NCBI GenBank assembly: GCA_018818905.1
Contig: JAHIRA010000162.1
Location: 1-6,000, forward strand
DNA: 6,000 nt
Origin: Patescibacteria group bacterium
GTDB taxonomy: Bacteria; Patescibacteriota; JABMPQ01; JAHIRA01
Direction of reading: 5' to 3'
In this document: one piece after another, positions 1 through 5,767 of the stretch
Layout of the letters: each line of letters begins with the position of its first letter
Position numbering within the stretch: the first letter of the stretch is position 1
The notes under the pieces: model-generated
The model's input: the letters and a program-made list of their open reading frames with translations, nothing else
Database searches by the model: none
What the model was told of the DNA's origin: nothing
Program-made: the position numbers and the translations under genes

Positions 1-355
1 AAATTAGAGTATCAATGGCTGGAGAGTAGAAAGCCTCGGCAAAACCAATGACAATCTGGACCAGAAAAAGCATCCACAGAGACTCAACAAAAATGTACAA
101 AAAGAAACCAACTCCCATTACTATATAGCCAACCACCACAATCATGGCAGGTCTTTTGATTCTATCAACATAAAGTCCGGTCAAATACGTCGTCAAAGCT
201 GCCGCTAGGCCAAAAACACCAATAGTGAGGCTAGTTTCCAGAATACCACCACCTATTTCTTTAACAAAGAAAGCGTAGATAGGGCCCAAAAGAGCCCCGG
301 CAAAGAGAATCAGACCATTGGTAATAATTAAGACCCTGACAGCTTTATTGAGCAT
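1..355 (-). CDS. MFS transporter, N-terminal part (gene runs off the left edge)
   Basis: The reverse strand from ATG at 355 is open to the window edge and encodes about 118 residues, MLNKAVRVLIITNGLILF... The visible protein is strongly hydrophobic, with four likely membrane helices at about residues 7-31, 42-62, 70-90 and 92-112. Between helices 2 and 3 is the cytoplasmic loop GLYVDRIKRP (about 60-69), which fits motif A (GxxxDRxxRR-like) of the major facilitator superfamily. Such proteins move small solutes across the inner membrane, usually by proton coupling; the substrate cannot be told from this part. The start codon lies inside the 3' end of the HD-domain gene (11-base overlap, different frame), so the two are probably co-transcribed and translationally coupled. 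No clear Shine-Dalgarno sequence precedes the start. The C-terminal two thirds lie outside the window. Confidence 0.8.
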   Translation of the reverse strand, partial: MLNKAVRVLIITNGLILFAGALLGPIYAFFVKEIGGGILETSLTIGVFGLAAALTTYLTGLYVDRIKRPAMIVVVGYIVMGVGFFLYIFVESLWMLFLVQIVIGFAEAFYSPAIDTLI

Positions 356-911
356 GTTTTAATTCTAATTCTTTCTGCCAAGATTTAAAAATATCGACCT
401 TGGCAGGATTAATTTTGGACAAGGCTGATATGATCTCATCTGGACTTTTCTCGACAAATATTTTGCTTGGCTTCTTGGTATAGAAAAGATCAGCGTAGGA
501 AATAATTTTTTCTTCCATCTCTTCTGGAATCATGTCTCTTTGTGGCAAAGGTAACCCTTCTGATTCAATATCATTTATGGTAATACCCACTCCAGTATGT
601 CTCTCACAAACCAAAGCATGACGATCTAGACCCTCTGACTCAAGTATCTTTCTACCTTCAACACCATGCCAAATATAATCAAGTTTCCCCGAACAAAAAA
701 TTTCATTGGCCAAGCATTTAACAGCGCCAATATCATGAAGCATGGAGGCTTCCTCAATGAATTGTTTCTGTTCACTCGAAAGAGCGAGATTGGAGGCGAC
801 ATCCAAGGCTTTTTCGGTCACCAAAGTCGCATGAATAAGATATAGATCATGAAACTTACTTTCCGGAACAATATATTTGTTTATCAACGCCAAATAGTCA
901 ACTTTGTTCAT
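345..911 (-). CDS. HD-domain phosphohydrolase (HDIG-like)
   Basis: A 188-residue soluble protein with the ordered metal-binding residues of the HD superfamily: H27 in an early helix (LIHATLV), the H59-D60 pair in MLHDIGAV, H82 (WHGVEG), H105 (CERHTGVG) and D141 (SYADLFY). The HDIG wording and extra histidines resemble the small stand-alone HDIG/YqeK-like group, which often binds two metals and hydrolyses phosphate esters or nucleotides. The substrate is unknown and I do not assign a gene symbol. The protein spans essentially the domain alone, with no sensor or synthetase domain attached. Its 3' end overlaps the start of the MFS gene by 11 bases, so the two form a leftward unit. No Shine-Dalgarno sequence precedes ATG 911. 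A TAGAAT hexamer on the minus strand (918-923) lies only 6 bases upstream of the ATG, which would give a nearly leaderless mRNA, but no good -35 element is paired with it. Confidence 0.8.
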   Translation of the reverse strand: MNKVDYLALINKYIVPESKFHDLYLIHATLVTEKALDVASNLALSSEQKQFIEEASMLHDIGAVKCLANEIFCSGKLDYIWHGVEGRKILESEGLDRHALVCERHTGVGITINDIESEGLPLPQRDMIPEEMEEKIISYADLFYTKKPSKIFVEKSPDEIISALSKINPAKVDIFKSWQKELELKHAQ

Positions 912-932
912 AAATCTATTCTAACTCAAAAC

Positions 933-973
933 AAAAAAAACAACCACACAAGAATCGTACAGAGCAGTGATTG
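933..973 (-). terminator. Candidate rho-independent terminator behind tRNA-Leu
   Basis: On the minus strand, bases 973-967 (CAATCAC) can pair with 947-941 (GTGGTTG), a 7-bp stem with one G-T wobble and a long 19-nt loop. It is followed directly by eight Ts (940-933). The position, about 20 bases past the tRNA-Leu 3' end and before the HD gene, suits tRNA termination. The large loop makes it weaker than a textbook terminator, so read-through into the HD and MFS genes is possible. Confidence 0.45.
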
Positions 974-991
974 ATTTCCATTGTTTCGACG

Positions 992-1075
992 TGCCGCTGG
1001 TCGGAGTCGAACCGACATCCCTAAAAAGAGACACGATTTTGAGTCGTGCGCGTATACCAGTTCCGCCACAGCGGC
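992..1075 (-). tRNA. tRNA-Leu (anticodon CAA)
   Basis: The reverse strand folds as a class II tRNA. The acceptor stem is GCCGCTG paired with CAGCGGC (1075-1069 with 999-993). It has a 3-bp GCG/CGC D-stem with a GG-containing loop and a 5-bp anticodon stem CACGA/TCGTG. The loop CTCAAAA holds anticodon CAA at 1041-1039. There is a long variable arm (TCTC pairing with GGGA around a T-rich loop) and a T-arm GTCGG-TTCGACT-CCGAC. The discriminator base is A at 992, as expected for leucine. The next bases are CGT, so CCA is not encoded and must be added by a nucleotidyltransferase. It decodes UUG. It has its own promoter upstream and a candidate terminator downstream. Confidence 0.95.
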
Positions 1076-1102
1076 ACAAAACTTCATCTTATTCACAAGC
1101 AG

Positions 1103-1131
1103 ATCTTAGCATAGTCGAGCCACAAATTCAA
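1103..1131 (-). promoter_or_regulatory. Sigma-70-type promoter of tRNA-Leu
   Basis: On the minus strand a TTGAAT -35 box (1131-1126) and a TAAGAT -10 box (1108-1103) are separated by exactly 17 bases. Each matches four of six consensus positions. Transcription would begin near 1096, giving a leader of about 20 bases before the mature tRNA 5' end at 1075. It is divergent from the promoter of the GGDEF/EAL gene. Confidence 0.5.
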
Positions 1132-1152
1132 TATTTATCCTGTCCTCAGCTT

Positions 1153-1180
1153 TTGTATTAATAGACTAATGCGTTATAAT
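1153..1180 (+). promoter_or_regulatory. Sigma-70-type promoter of the GGDEF/EAL gene
   Basis: TTGTAT (1153-1158) and a perfect TATAAT (1175-1180) are spaced by 16 bases. The expected transcription start is near 1187, about 35 bases before the preferred start codon, leaving room for the ribosome binding site at 1211-1217. This also argues against the upstream TTG at 1188 as a start, because it would sit at the very 5' end of the transcript. Confidence 0.6.
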
Positions 1181-1210
1181 GTAAGTATTGAAAAAAAGTA
1201 CATTCAGAAA

Positions 1211-1218
1211 GGGGAGGG
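1211..1218 (+). promoter_or_regulatory. Ribosome binding site of the GGDEF/EAL gene
   Basis: GGGGAGGG contains a GGAGG core (1213-1217), 6 bases before ATG 1224 and 3 before ATG 1221. It is the only strong Shine-Dalgarno sequence before a gene in this window, and it decides the start in favour of 1224. Confidence 0.7.
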
Positions 1219-1223
1219 AAATG

Positions 1224-2585
1224 ATGAACACAGGATCTACCAGTGAAGAATTGAGGAAAGTTTTTTTGTGTGAAAATGGTTACCCTTTACTGCTAAGGAG
1301 AGACCAGATTACCTGGGATTCAATTGCGCAACAAATCAATCATCTCATTGACTCCGGAGCAGCAAACAACGCTTCTTTCTTACTTGTCAGCTTTCATGCT
1401 CAAGTTGGACTAGATGTTAAACGAAGCAGGCTCGAGGAACTTCTAAGAAAAATAGAACTTATTCTTCTGCGAGTTGTTCCAAACGCCACTGTTTCTCGTG
1501 ACATTGGCAGCAAGTTCTGCCTCTTGATAAACTCTCCGCCTCTTGGAGAGCCAATAAACGTCGCCAAAACCTGTCAACAAGTGGCTAATGCTTTCTGTGA
1601 AAATGAAGCGATTCTTGAAACAGGCCATGTAAACCTGACAACAAAAACTGGCTTTGTGGCCGATTTTTCTGGGTTTGCCGATGCTGATGATGTTTATAGC
1701 GCCGCCTTACTAGCTTTGCATGAAGCAAAGATTAGTAGCACCCTCTGTTTTCGCTACAATCCAATAAATCATCCCAAAAGTCTAGCTGAGTTAGTGGAAC
1801 AACTTGCAGGCCAAAATGGACAAATACGTCCGTACTTTCAACCTCAGATTATATGCATGAGTGCTAATCTAGAGCTTGAAAAACCTACTCTCAGAGGAGT
1901 TGAAGCTTTGGCCAGGATTGTAAACCTTGACGATGGAAAAATAATTCTACCGGAAGTATTTATTCCATTGCTCAAGAAACATGGCTGGCTTTCGGAACTT
2001 GACTTGATTATCTTCAGAGAGTCTCTGCTAGCTCACAAGCGATGGCTTACCAAGGGACGAAACATTCCAATTTCTTGCAATCTTTCTACCGAGACTATTC
2101 TTGATGAGCAATCCGTTCAAGAAATTGTAGCCTCTCTACAGAACAACAGAGATATTGCTTCTGCTATTACAATCGAGGTTACCGAGTCAGACAATACCGA
2201 CAACACAGAACAACTTGCCGCTGCTCTAAGAAGAATAGCTCAAACTGGGGCCAAAATTGCTTTAGATGACTTTGGCGATGGTAACAATGGTCCCAAGAGA
2301 CTTGCCGCTTTGTTTCCAATCTTGGACGAGATAAAAATTGATCGACAAACAGTCAGCAGGGTCTGTGAGGAAGATATCGTAGCTATGGCCACAGTGATGG
2401 CTGCAGCGTTCACTATCGCCAACAGTAAACATGACATCTGGATAGTCTTTGAGGGCGTGACCAGCCAAGACCAACTGAAAATTCTTGATAATCTTGTTAC
2501 AACTCTCTGCTCCAAGAGAATCATCCAGGGCAATTTTTTCTCTGGCCCGCTTTCAGAAGCAGCTCTACTCGCTTTCAAAATTTAA
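1224..2585 (+). CDS. Degenerate GGDEF plus EAL protein, probable c-di-GMP phosphodiesterase
   Basis: A soluble protein of about 453 residues with no signal peptide or membrane helix. ATG 1224 is preferred because GGGGAGGG (1211-1218) gives a Shine-Dalgarno core with about 6 bases of spacing; ATG 1221 is also possible. Residues about 50-180 look like a GGDEF fold, including an ADDVYSAALLALHEAK-type helix at its end. The active-site hairpin, however, reads RDIGSKF (92-98) instead of GGDEF, so diguanylate cyclase activity is unlikely. Residues about 203-453 form an EAL domain with the main catalytic and metal residues present: EAL (227-229), N286 in CNLS, E318 in IEVTES, the DD pair at 348-349 (LDDFG), K371 (EIKIDR), E410 (FEGV) and Q435 (IIQGNF). 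Loop 6 is unusual, DFGDGNNG rather than DFGTGYSS. The expected reaction is hydrolysis of c-di-GMP to pGpG, with the inactive GGDEF part perhaps binding GTP or acting as a regulator. The gene is a single unit with its own promoter and terminator, and no direct link to the neighbouring maturase genes is visible. Confidence 0.88.
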   Translation: MNTGSTSEELRKVFLCENGYPLLLRRDQITWDSIAQQINHLIDSGAANNASFLLVSFHAQVGLDVKRSRLEELLRKIELILLRVVPNATVSRDIGSKFCLLINSPPLGEPINVAKTCQQVANAFCENEAILETGHVNLTTKTGFVADFSGFADADDVYSAALLALHEAKISSTLCFRYNPINHPKSLAELVEQLAGQNGQIRPYFQPQIICMSANLELEKPTLRGVEALARIVNLDDGKIILPEVFIPLLKKHGWLSELDLIIFRESLLAHKRWLTKGRNIPISCNLSTETILDEQSVQEIVASLQNNRDIASAITIEVTESDNTDNTEQLAAALRRIAQTGAKIALDDFGDGNNGPKRLAALFPILDEIKIDRQTVSRVCEEDIVAMATVMAAAFTIANSKHDIWIVFEGVTSQDQLKILDNLVTTLCSKRIIQGNFFSGPLSEAALLAFKI

Positions 2586-2602
2586 GACACAAACAAAAAC
2601 AC

Positions 2603-2637
2603 GAGCCTCTCTCAAAACGAGACTGGCTCTTTTTTTT
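2603..2637 (+). terminator. Rho-independent terminator of the GGDEF/EAL gene
   Basis: GAGCC (2603-2607) pairs with GGCTC (2625-2629). An inner TCTC/GAGA helix is set off by a small internal loop and closed by an A-rich loop. Eight Ts follow (2630-2637). The hairpin begins 17 bases after the TAA and separates this gene from the maturase operon, whose -35 box starts two bases after the T-run. Confidence 0.85.
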
Positions 2638-2638
2638 G

Positions 2639-2667
2639 TTGCCAAAAGACACGCTGAGGAATAGAAT
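2639..2667 (+). promoter_or_regulatory. Sigma-70-type promoter of the hypC-hydE / hydG unit
   Basis: TTGCCA (2639-2644, five of six consensus bases) and TAGAAT (2662-2667, five of six) are separated by an ideal 17 bases. The predicted transcription start is near 2674. This lies downstream of the in-frame TTG at 2636 and just before ATG 2678 and ATG 2696. The promoter follows directly after the upstream terminator, as expected for an independent transcription unit. Confidence 0.65.
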
Positions 2668-2695
2668 AGAAGAAGTTATGATTGACTCCAAAATT

Positions 2696-3982
2696 ATGTG
2701 CTACACCATCCCCGGAAAAATTACCAAAATCAACGGCAAGAAAGCTATTGTTGAATACTTCGGTGAAGAAAGAGAAATTCTCAATGAATTTTCTGACATC
2801 AAAGAAGGGGATTTTGTTTACGCGCAAGGAGGCTATCTGATCAACAAAGTCCCCGAAGAAGAAGCCTTAGAAAGCCTAAAATTCTGGAAAGAAAACTTCA
2901 AGACTCTCAAGGAGCTTGATAAGAATCTAGCTGTCACCGGCTTTGCTAAACCATCAGACAAGCTAATTCCTATTCTAAAGAAGATCCAGAACAAAAAAGA
3001 AGTCAGCAAGAAAGAATTACTCGCTCTGCTGGAAACCAAAGACAAACAGGACCAAGAAATCATTCTCAAAACCGCTAACCAAATTCGTCAACAAATTCAT
3101 TCCAACGCTTCTTGCGTTCACGGCATTATTGAATTCTCTAACTATTGCCGCAACAACTGCTACTACTGTGGCATTAGAAAAGATGCACCGGTAGAAAGAT
3201 ATCGCTTGAGCCCTGACGAGATCATTGAGATCGGTAAAAAAGCTGCTCACAAATACAATTTTAAAGCCTTGGTCCTGCAGTCCGGGGAAGATCTGTGGTA
3301 CACCGAAGAAAAACTATCCTATATTATCCAAGAATTACGCAAAGAAAATCTGTTGCTCTTTGTCAGTCTGGGCATTAGACCCAAAGAAACGTATCAAAAA
3401 CTTTTTGCGGCCGGAGCCAGGGGAGTGTTGATGCGATTTGAAACCGCTAATCAAAAAATATTTGATAGCATGCGACCTCAAACTGACTTTGAAACTAGAA
3501 TTCAACTGATTAAAGACCTACAAAAAATTGGCTATATCGTCGCCACCGGCTTTTTGGTTGGCCTGCCCAACGAAACCAACGAAGATATTGTCGACAATAT
3601 CCTTCTTACCAAAGAGTTACAGCCGGAAATGTTCTCTTTTGGCCCACTAATTCCAAGCCAAGACACGCCTCTAAAAGATGAGCCTCCAGTGAAAAAAGAA
3701 ACTATGCTCAAAATTATTGCTCTGACCAGATTCGCTGAACCTGACGCCAATATTCTGGTGACCACGGCCCTAGAGACACTTGACGAAGACGCCAAAAAAG
3801 AAGGTCTCATGGCCGGCGCTAACTCTCTCATGATCAACGTAACGCCAGATGCTATTAGAAATAAATACCACATATACGACAACCGAGCTCAAAACGACAA
3901 AGACATCCAAAAAAATATTGATCAAACCATAAAACTAATGCAAAGCCTAGGTCGCGCTCCAAGCGATATTGGTTTAAAATAA
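2696..3982 (+). CDS. HypC-HydE fusion: hydrogenase maturation chaperone domain plus radical SAM maturase
   Basis: From ATG 2696 the protein has 428 residues. Residues 1 to about 70 are HypC/HupF-like: MCYTIPGKI at the N-terminus, the GKKAIVEYFG strand, IKEGDFVYAQGGYLI and EEEALESL. ATG 2696 is chosen because HypC proteins begin Met-Cys and use Cys2 after Met removal. ATG 2678 is an alternative with a weak purine-rich site; the in-frame TTG 2636 overlaps the promoter. Residues about 90-428 match HydE, a radical SAM enzyme acting on the HydG-made Fe(CO)2(CN) synthon in H-cluster assembly. Seen here are the CxxxCxxC cluster C151/C155/C158 in FSNYCRNNCYYCGIR, then RYRLSPDE, LQSGED (194-199), FETAN (248-252), GFLVGLP (285-291) and a TP...R...Y ending. 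The C-terminal cysteines that bind a second cluster in some HydE proteins are absent. The HypC residue matching His51 of E. coli HypC is Gln44. The protein is likely cytoplasmic, and hydG follows after one base. The family assignments are firm; the joint function is inferred. Confidence 0.88.
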   Translation: MCYTIPGKITKINGKKAIVEYFGEEREILNEFSDIKEGDFVYAQGGYLINKVPEEEALESLKFWKENFKTLKELDKNLAVTGFAKPSDKLIPILKKIQNKKEVSKKELLALLETKDKQDQEIILKTANQIRQQIHSNASCVHGIIEFSNYCRNNCYYCGIRKDAPVERYRLSPDEIIEIGKKAAHKYNFKALVLQSGEDLWYTEEKLSYIIQELRKENLLLFVSLGIRPKETYQKLFAAGARGVLMRFETANQKIFDSMRPQTDFETRIQLIKDLQKIGYIVATGFLVGLPNETNEDIVDNILLTKELQPEMFSFGPLIPSQDTPLKDEPPVKKETMLKIIALTRFAEPDANILVTTALETLDEDAKKEGLMAGANSLMINVTPDAIRNKYHIYDNRAQNDKDIQKNIDQTIKLMQSLGRAPSDIGLK

Positions 3983-3983
3983 A

Positions 3984-5378
3984 ATGAACAAAACCAGCTC
4001 TCAAGACATTATCAACGAAGACAAGCTTCTAAGCATTCTGGAAAACAATCAAGACCCACACTCAGATGCTTTTGAGGCTGTTTTGAAAAAGGCCCAACTC
4101 AAAAAAGGCCTTTCTCTGGAAGAAACAGCCATTCTACTGGGTACCAGCGATCAGATTTTGCTTGAAAAACTTTTCAAGACCGCTCGTCAAATCAAGAACG
4201 ACATTTATGGTGAGCGCTTGGTTCTTTTTGCTCCCTTTTACATTTCTGACTACTGCGTCAACGACTGCGATTATTGCGCTTTTCATGTCAGAAACAAGAT
4301 CATAAGAAAGAAGCTCAATCAGCAGGAGATTAGAGAACAAGTGACAATTCTAGAAAACATGGGTCACAAGAGACTGCTCTTGGAATTTGGCGAGCACCCA
4401 GCAGAGAATCCAATTGATTACGTCGTTGAAAGCATCAAAACTATTTACAATACCAAAACTGACAGCGGTGAAATCAGACGGGTAAATGTCAATATTGCAG
4501 CAACTTCAGTCGAAGATTATAGAAAACTCAAGGAAGTGGGTATCGGCACATATCAACTCTTTCAAGAAACCTACCATCGTGAAACTTACAAAAATGTTCA
4601 TCATGGCCCCAAAGCAGACTACAACAGACAGCTTCTGGCTCATGACCGTGCTTTCACAGCTGGTCTTGACGACTTGGGCATCGGAGCATTATTTGGCTTA
4701 TACGATTACAAATTTGAAGTTCTGGCTCTTCTAGCCCACGCTCAGTATCTTGACAAAACTTATGGCGTCGGACCTCACACCATCTCTGTCCCTCGCATTC
4801 AACCCGCCAATACCGTAGATCTTGACCTTCCGCATGAAGCTTCAGAATCTGATCTCCTCAAAATAATTGCCATTCTTAGACTAGCTGTGCCTTATACTGG
4901 CATGATTCTTTCAACCAGAGAAAGTGAAGCCACTAGAAAACAAGCTTTTGAGCTGGGCATCTCTCAGGCTAGTGCCGGATCTGTCACCACAACCGGGGGT
5001 TATTCTGACAAAGAAGACCACAACGCAACTACGGGCCAATTCTCAACCGCTGACCATCGCTCACTTGATAAAGTTATCCTAGGCATTCTCAATCAGGGCC
5101 TACTTCCAAGCTTCTGTACTGCCTGCTATCGCAAGGGTCGCACCGGAGAAGCTTTTATGGATATCGCCAAACCCGGCGAGATTCACAACTTGTGTCGACC
5201 CAATGGCATTTTGACTTTTAAAGAATACTTAGAAGATTTCGCTTCAGCAGAGACCAAGCTCAAAGGAGAACTAATTATCAAAAAATTCTTGCGACAAATC
5301 CCAAATGAAAACATAAAAAATGAGACCACTGCCAAACTGGCGCACATCTCGAAAGGGAAACGTGATCTTTACTTCTAG
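3984..5378 (+). CDS. hydG: HydG, tyrosine lyase of [FeFe]-hydrogenase cofactor assembly
   Basis: A 464-residue radical SAM enzyme of typical HydG length. The N-terminal CxxxCxxC motif is C91/C95/C98 in YCVNDCDYC. Family blocks follow in order: GHKRLLLEFGEHP (127-139), RRVNVNIAAT (165-174), FQETYH (193-198), ALFGLYDY (235-242), GVGPHTISVPR (261-271), AVPYTGMILSTRE (301-313) and DHRSLD (357-362). The C-terminal extension has a complete CX2CX22C motif (C378, C381, C404). This motif separates HydG from the thiamine enzyme ThiH and holds the auxiliary cluster with the labile iron. In the known family, tyrosine is cleaved to p-cresol, CO and cyanide, and an Fe(CO)2(CN)-cysteine synthon is released for HydE. 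All residues needed for this look present. The start is one base after the stop of the hypC-hydE fusion and has no Shine-Dalgarno sequence, which suggests translational coupling. HydF and a hydrogenase are not visible in the window. Confidence 0.96.
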   Translation: MNKTSSQDIINEDKLLSILENNQDPHSDAFEAVLKKAQLKKGLSLEETAILLGTSDQILLEKLFKTARQIKNDIYGERLVLFAPFYISDYCVNDCDYCAFHVRNKIIRKKLNQQEIREQVTILENMGHKRLLLEFGEHPAENPIDYVVESIKTIYNTKTDSGEIRRVNVNIAATSVEDYRKLKEVGIGTYQLFQETYHRETYKNVHHGPKADYNRQLLAHDRAFTAGLDDLGIGALFGLYDYKFEVLALLAHAQYLDKTYGVGPHTISVPRIQPANTVDLDLPHEASESDLLKIIAILRLAVPYTGMILSTRESEATRKQAFELGISQASAGSVTTTGGYSDKEDHNATTGQFSTADHRSLDKVILGILNQGLLPSFCTACYRKGRTGEAFMDIAKPGEIHNLCRPNGILTFKEYLEDFASAETKLKGELIIKKFLRQIPNENIKNETTAKLAHISKGKRDLYF

Positions 5379-5401
5379 GGTTCCGTTTCGCTCCCTATTT
5401 T
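5376..5401 (+). terminator. Possible weak terminator after hydG
   Basis: TAGGG (5376-5380, including the stop codon) can pair with CCCTA (5393-5397) around a 12-base loop, followed by only four Ts. An alternative fold pairs AAACG upstream of the stop with CGTTT (5385-5389). Both are weak, so this may only reduce transcription into the next gene. Confidence 0.25.
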
Positions 5402-5419
5402 GTTAAATAAGAAGAAATC

Positions 5420-5695
5420 ATGCCATACTTACTGCCAAAGGATCGAGATCGACTTGATCCCTTAATCAATCAACTAGCAGAAGCCATTTCAGAAGAAAAT
5501 CGAGCCGGAGATATAAACTACATCATAAATCAGCTCCTTCTTGGGAATATAGGCCAAGGAAAATACAAGGATTATAATGAACTCGTTGGGACTCTGGAAG
5601 CAGCCAAGCTTGAATTCTATCGACGCAAAGTTGCTCCTTACGAAGAGAAAAAAGCCAAAGAAAATGGAGATCTGGAGGGTTTTGCAAGTAACTAG
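5420..5695 (+). CDS. Small conserved protein of unknown function (DUF6899-like)
   Basis: A 91-residue soluble protein starting MPYLLPKDRDRLDP. Its layout (MPY, R..LDP.I..L at residues 10-19, GDINYIINQLL at 30-40, then a basic/aromatic helix LEFYRRKVAPYEEKK at 64-78 and NGD at 82-84) matches, from memory, a family of about 90 residues usually annotated as hypothetical protein, DUF6899. It occurs in phages and in candidate-phylum bacteria. The function is unknown, and no catalytic motif, membrane helix or signal peptide is seen. A purine-rich AAGAAG (5409-5414), 5 bases before ATG, may serve as a weak ribosome binding site. It lies 41 bases after hydG in the same direction with no convincing promoter or terminator between, so co-transcription is likely. 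Whether it takes part in cofactor assembly cannot be told from the sequence. Confidence 0.8.
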   Translation: MPYLLPKDRDRLDPLINQLAEAISEENRAGDINYIINQLLLGNIGQGKYKDYNELVGTLEAAKLEFYRRKVAPYEEKKAKENGDLEGFASN

Positions 5696-5710
5696 CCAAG
5701 TTTCTTTGGC

Positions 5711-5746
5711 AAAAAAAGAGACCGCTACCAAAATGGTGCAGGTCTC
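5711..5746 (-). terminator. Rho-independent terminator reading leftward
   Basis: On the minus strand GAGACC (5746-5741) pairs with GGTCTC (5723-5718). The helix continues through GC/GC and ACCA/TGGT pairs with single-base bulges and a tiny loop, and is followed directly by seven Ts (5717-5711). On the plus strand the same hairpin is preceded by As and followed by no T-run, so it works only leftward. No minus-strand gene is visible between it and the right edge. Confidence 0.7.
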
Positions 5747-5760
5747 AACAGAAAAACACG
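5711..5760 (-). ncRNA. Candidate short leftward RNA ending in a strong terminator
   Basis: On the minus strand a promoter-like pair (5797-5768) predicts a start near 5760. About 14 bases later comes a strong hairpin and a seven-T run ending at 5711. The product would be about 50 nt, mostly the terminator hairpin with a short U-rich 5' tail, with no start codon or reading frame. It is convergent with the 3' end of the DUF6899-like gene. It could be a real small RNA, a roadblock that stops antisense transcription into the upstream operon, or a remnant of a lost gene. Confidence 0.3.
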
Positions 5761-5767
5761 ATCTCGA

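Noticed and set aside
967..1161. Plus-strand reading frame of 64 codons
   Set aside because: It runs antisense through the tRNA-Leu; the VGVEPTS-type peptide is a familiar false translation of tRNA genes.
1188..1223. TTG 1188 as the start of the GGDEF/EAL gene
   Set aside because: It lies at the predicted transcription start with no ribosome binding site, while ATG 1224 has a strong one at proper spacing.
2240..2578. Minus-strand frame of 112 codons inside the EAL gene
   Set aside because: It is fully opposite a well-conserved EAL coding region and resembles no family I know.
3532..3882. Minus-strand frame of 116 codons inside the HydE part
   Set aside because: It is a shadow of a conserved radical SAM coding region with no start signal of its own.
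3984..5378. HydG read as ThiH (thiazole synthesis)
   Set aside because: The complete CX2CX22C C-terminal motif and the HydG family blocks are present, and thiamine genes are not nearby.
5718..5746. Hairpin as a rightward terminator for the DUF6899-like gene
   Set aside because: No T-run follows on the plus strand; the T-run is present only for leftward transcription.
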